The notes below the pieces were generated by a model. That model saw only the letters and a list, made by a program, of their open reading frames with translations. It did no database searches and was not told where the DNA came from. Shown here piece after piece: positions 4,784 through 6,122 of a stretch of DNA of 6,122 nucleotides; positions within the stretch are counted from its first letter, which is position 1; each line of letters opens with the position of its first letter. The position numbers and the translations under genes were made by a program. This DNA comes from Actinobacteria bacterium ADurb.Bin346 (GTDB taxonomy: Bacteria > Actinomycetota > Humimicrobiia > Humimicrobiales > Humimicrobiaceae). Location of the stretch: the NCBI GenBank assembly GCA_002068775.1, contig MWAX01000075.1, forward strand, positions 1-6,122. The letters run 5' to 3'.

Positions 4784-6122
4784 ATGTCATCAGGCATTGA
4801 AAAAAACTGGATAAGCATCCAAAAAAATGATTTTGACGACTCAAATATAAAAAAATATTCCTCAAACAAAATATTAACACAGTTACTTGCAAACAGAGGG
4901 ATAACAAGCCGGGAGCAGGTTTTTTCGTATCTTTACCCATCATTTAAAGACCTGAATGACCCCTGCCTCCTGCCCGGGATTCAGGACGCGGTTTCAAGAA
5001 TTAAATGCTCAATAGAAGAAAATGAAAACATCATAATTTTTGGCGACTATGACACTGACGGGATAATAAGCACTGCCATGATGTACAATTTTCTTAAAAA
5101 AGTTAAATCTTCAATCAATGTGGATTATTATATCCCTGACAGGTTTGAAGAAGGCTATGATATTAATGTTGATTTTATCTGGAAAATATCTTCAGTTAAA
5201 AAGTATAGCCTTGTCATTTGTGTTGATTGCGGCACAAATGCATCTGAAGTCATTGATTTTATAGAATCTGACGTCAATAATCCTGACATTGTTGTTTGTG
5301 ATCACCACGAGCCCTCCGGCGGCAGCCTGGAAGAATTTAAGAAATATTCTAAATATATTATTGTAAATCCAAAACTGCCCGGCTCCAGTTACCCGTATAA
5401 ATTCCTCAGTGCTGCCGGGGTGACATTCAAAGTCATACATGCGATTCTAAAAAATCTTGATGATGAAAGAAAAAAAAGTTTTTCCAGGCAGTATCTTAAT
5501 GAAATAATAGATATGGCTGCCGTATCAACAGTTGCAGATCTGATGCCGCTGACTGGTGAAAACAGAGTAATTGTAAAAGCAGGTTTAAAAATAATTAAAA
5601 ATTCAAAAAATCCGGGCCTGTTGAAAATGGTCAATAAAATCATCCAGGAAAAATCAAAGATTTCAGCATATGACATAGGATTTATAATAGCGCCCAGGCT
5701 TAATGCTGCCGGCCGCATAGAGCATGCGGAAAAAGGACTGGATCTGCTAATTGACAAACAAGCGAAATATACACTGCAGACATTATCTTCAAATAGATTT
5801 GATAAAATACTTGACGAGCTGGGAGAGTTAAACATAAAAAGGCAAAAAATCCAGAAAAATATCCTGTCTGAGATACTGGAAAATGCGGAGTATAAAAATA
5901 AAATAAAGAAATATAGGGTGCTGATTGCCAAATCAGAGAAATGGAATGAAGGGGTGATTGGCGTGGTAGCTGCGGATATTGTAAAAAAATACAATGTGCC
6001 GGTTATCCTTTTTAAACAAAATGGAAACAATTTGAAGGGCTCAGGCCGAAGCAATGGAAGCTTCGACCTTTACAGCAGTCTTTGCCAGCTAAAAAAATAT
6101 TTTACCAAGTTTGGAGGTCACA
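4784..6122 (+). CDS. recJ: Single-stranded-DNA-specific 5'-3' exonuclease RecJ, 5' part (3' end outside window)
   Basis: RecJ degrades single-stranded DNA 5'-3' in recombination and repair. It is a cytoplasmic DHH-family enzyme using divalent metal. 446 codons plus one base are visible; family members usually have about 550-800 residues, so the C-terminal OB region lies outside. After an N-terminal segment with NWISIQ and LLANRGI, the DHH domain shows GDYDTDG (87-93; Asp88, Asp90), VDCG (Asp148), DHH (173-175), VADLMPL (Asp252) and PRLNAAGR (304-311). All expected metal ligands are present. The DHHA1 part shows a helical linker (about 330-375), WNEGVIG (387-393), KGSGRS (418-423) and FGGH (443-446). 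A small deviation is EEGYDI where GYG is usual. ATG 4784 is the first start after an in-frame TAA at 4769-4771; AAGG at 4777-4780 overlaps the secF stop and is only three bases away, so initiation is probably coupled to secF. Open frames on the other strand here (5192-5440, 5389-6054) are shadows of this gene. Confidence 0.96.
   Translation, partial: MSSGIEKNWISIQKNDFDDSNIKKYSSNKILTQLLANRGITSREQVFSYLYPSFKDLNDPCLLPGIQDAVSRIKCSIEENENIIIFGDYDTDGIISTAMMYNFLKKVKSSINVDYYIPDRFEEGYDINVDFIWKISSVKKYSLVICVDCGTNASEVIDFIESDVNNPDIVVCDHHEPSGGSLEEFKKYSKYIIVNPKLPGSSYPYKFLSAAGVTFKVIHAILKNLDDERKKSFSRQYLNEIIDMAAVSTVADLMPLTGENRVIVKAGLKIIKNSKNPGLLKMVNKIIQEKSKISAYDIGFIIAPRLNAAGRIEHAEKGLDLLIDKQAKYTLQTLSSNRFDKILDELGELNIKRQKIQKNILSEILENAEYKNKIKKYRVLIAKSEKWNEGVIGVVAADIVKKYNVPVILFKQNGNNLKGSGRSNGSFDLYSSLCQLKKYFTKFGGH

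Noticed and set aside
5389..6054. Long open frame of 221 codons on the minus strand
   Set aside because: It lies wholly inside recJ, whose DHH and DHHA1 motifs are clear on the + strand. The minus-strand translation shows no recognisable domain.
1..6122. CRISPR arrays, tRNA or rRNA genes, insertion sequences, defence genes
   Set aside because: No spaced repeats, tRNA-like folds, transposase motifs or defence domains were seen; almost the whole window is explained by six housekeeping genes.

Overview
The window is a compact, single-direction stretch of bacterial housekeeping DNA: queA (3' part) - tgt - yajC - secD - secF - recJ (5' part), all on the + strand. The DNA is AT-rich. Arginine is mostly AGA/AGG and isoleucine often ATA, in all six genes alike, so I see no sign of a recently transferred segment. 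The order of queuosine genes, then yajC-secD-secF, then recJ is familiar from anaerobic Firmicutes and several deep-branching or uncultivated bacterial lineages. The SecD is short, and SecD and SecF are separate proteins. I cannot name a species or phylum from the sequence alone; a low-GC anaerobe is an inference.

Layout: 3-635 is the C-terminal 210 residues of QueA. 666-1823 is complete tRNA-guanine transglycosylase. 1824-2024 is a 201-base, very AT-rich gap with an operator-like palindrome, a possible promoter, a tandem 11-base repeat and an 11-bp inverted repeat. 2025-2477 is YajC with an unusual lipoprotein-type N-terminus. 2478-2555 is a short gap with two perfect TATAAT hexamers ahead of secD. 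2556-3839 is secD, 3840-4778 is secF (TTG start directly after the secD stop), and 4784 to the window end is recJ, which runs out of the window after its FGGH motif.

How they work together: Tgt puts preQ1 into the wobble position of GUN tRNAs and QueA adds the epoxycyclopentane ring from SAM, two consecutive steps of queuosine formation. YajC, SecD and SecF form the accessory complex that joins SecYEG and uses the proton-motive force to help complete protein export. RecJ is a 5'-3' single-strand DNA exonuclease for repair and recombination; it is tightly spaced to secF and probably co-transcribed.

I found no clearly new system. The points most worth a second look are the lipobox on YajC, the secD/secF junction where one stop codon separates two in-frame genes, two Asp substitutions in a normally invariant QueA motif, and the palindrome-bearing gap before yajC.
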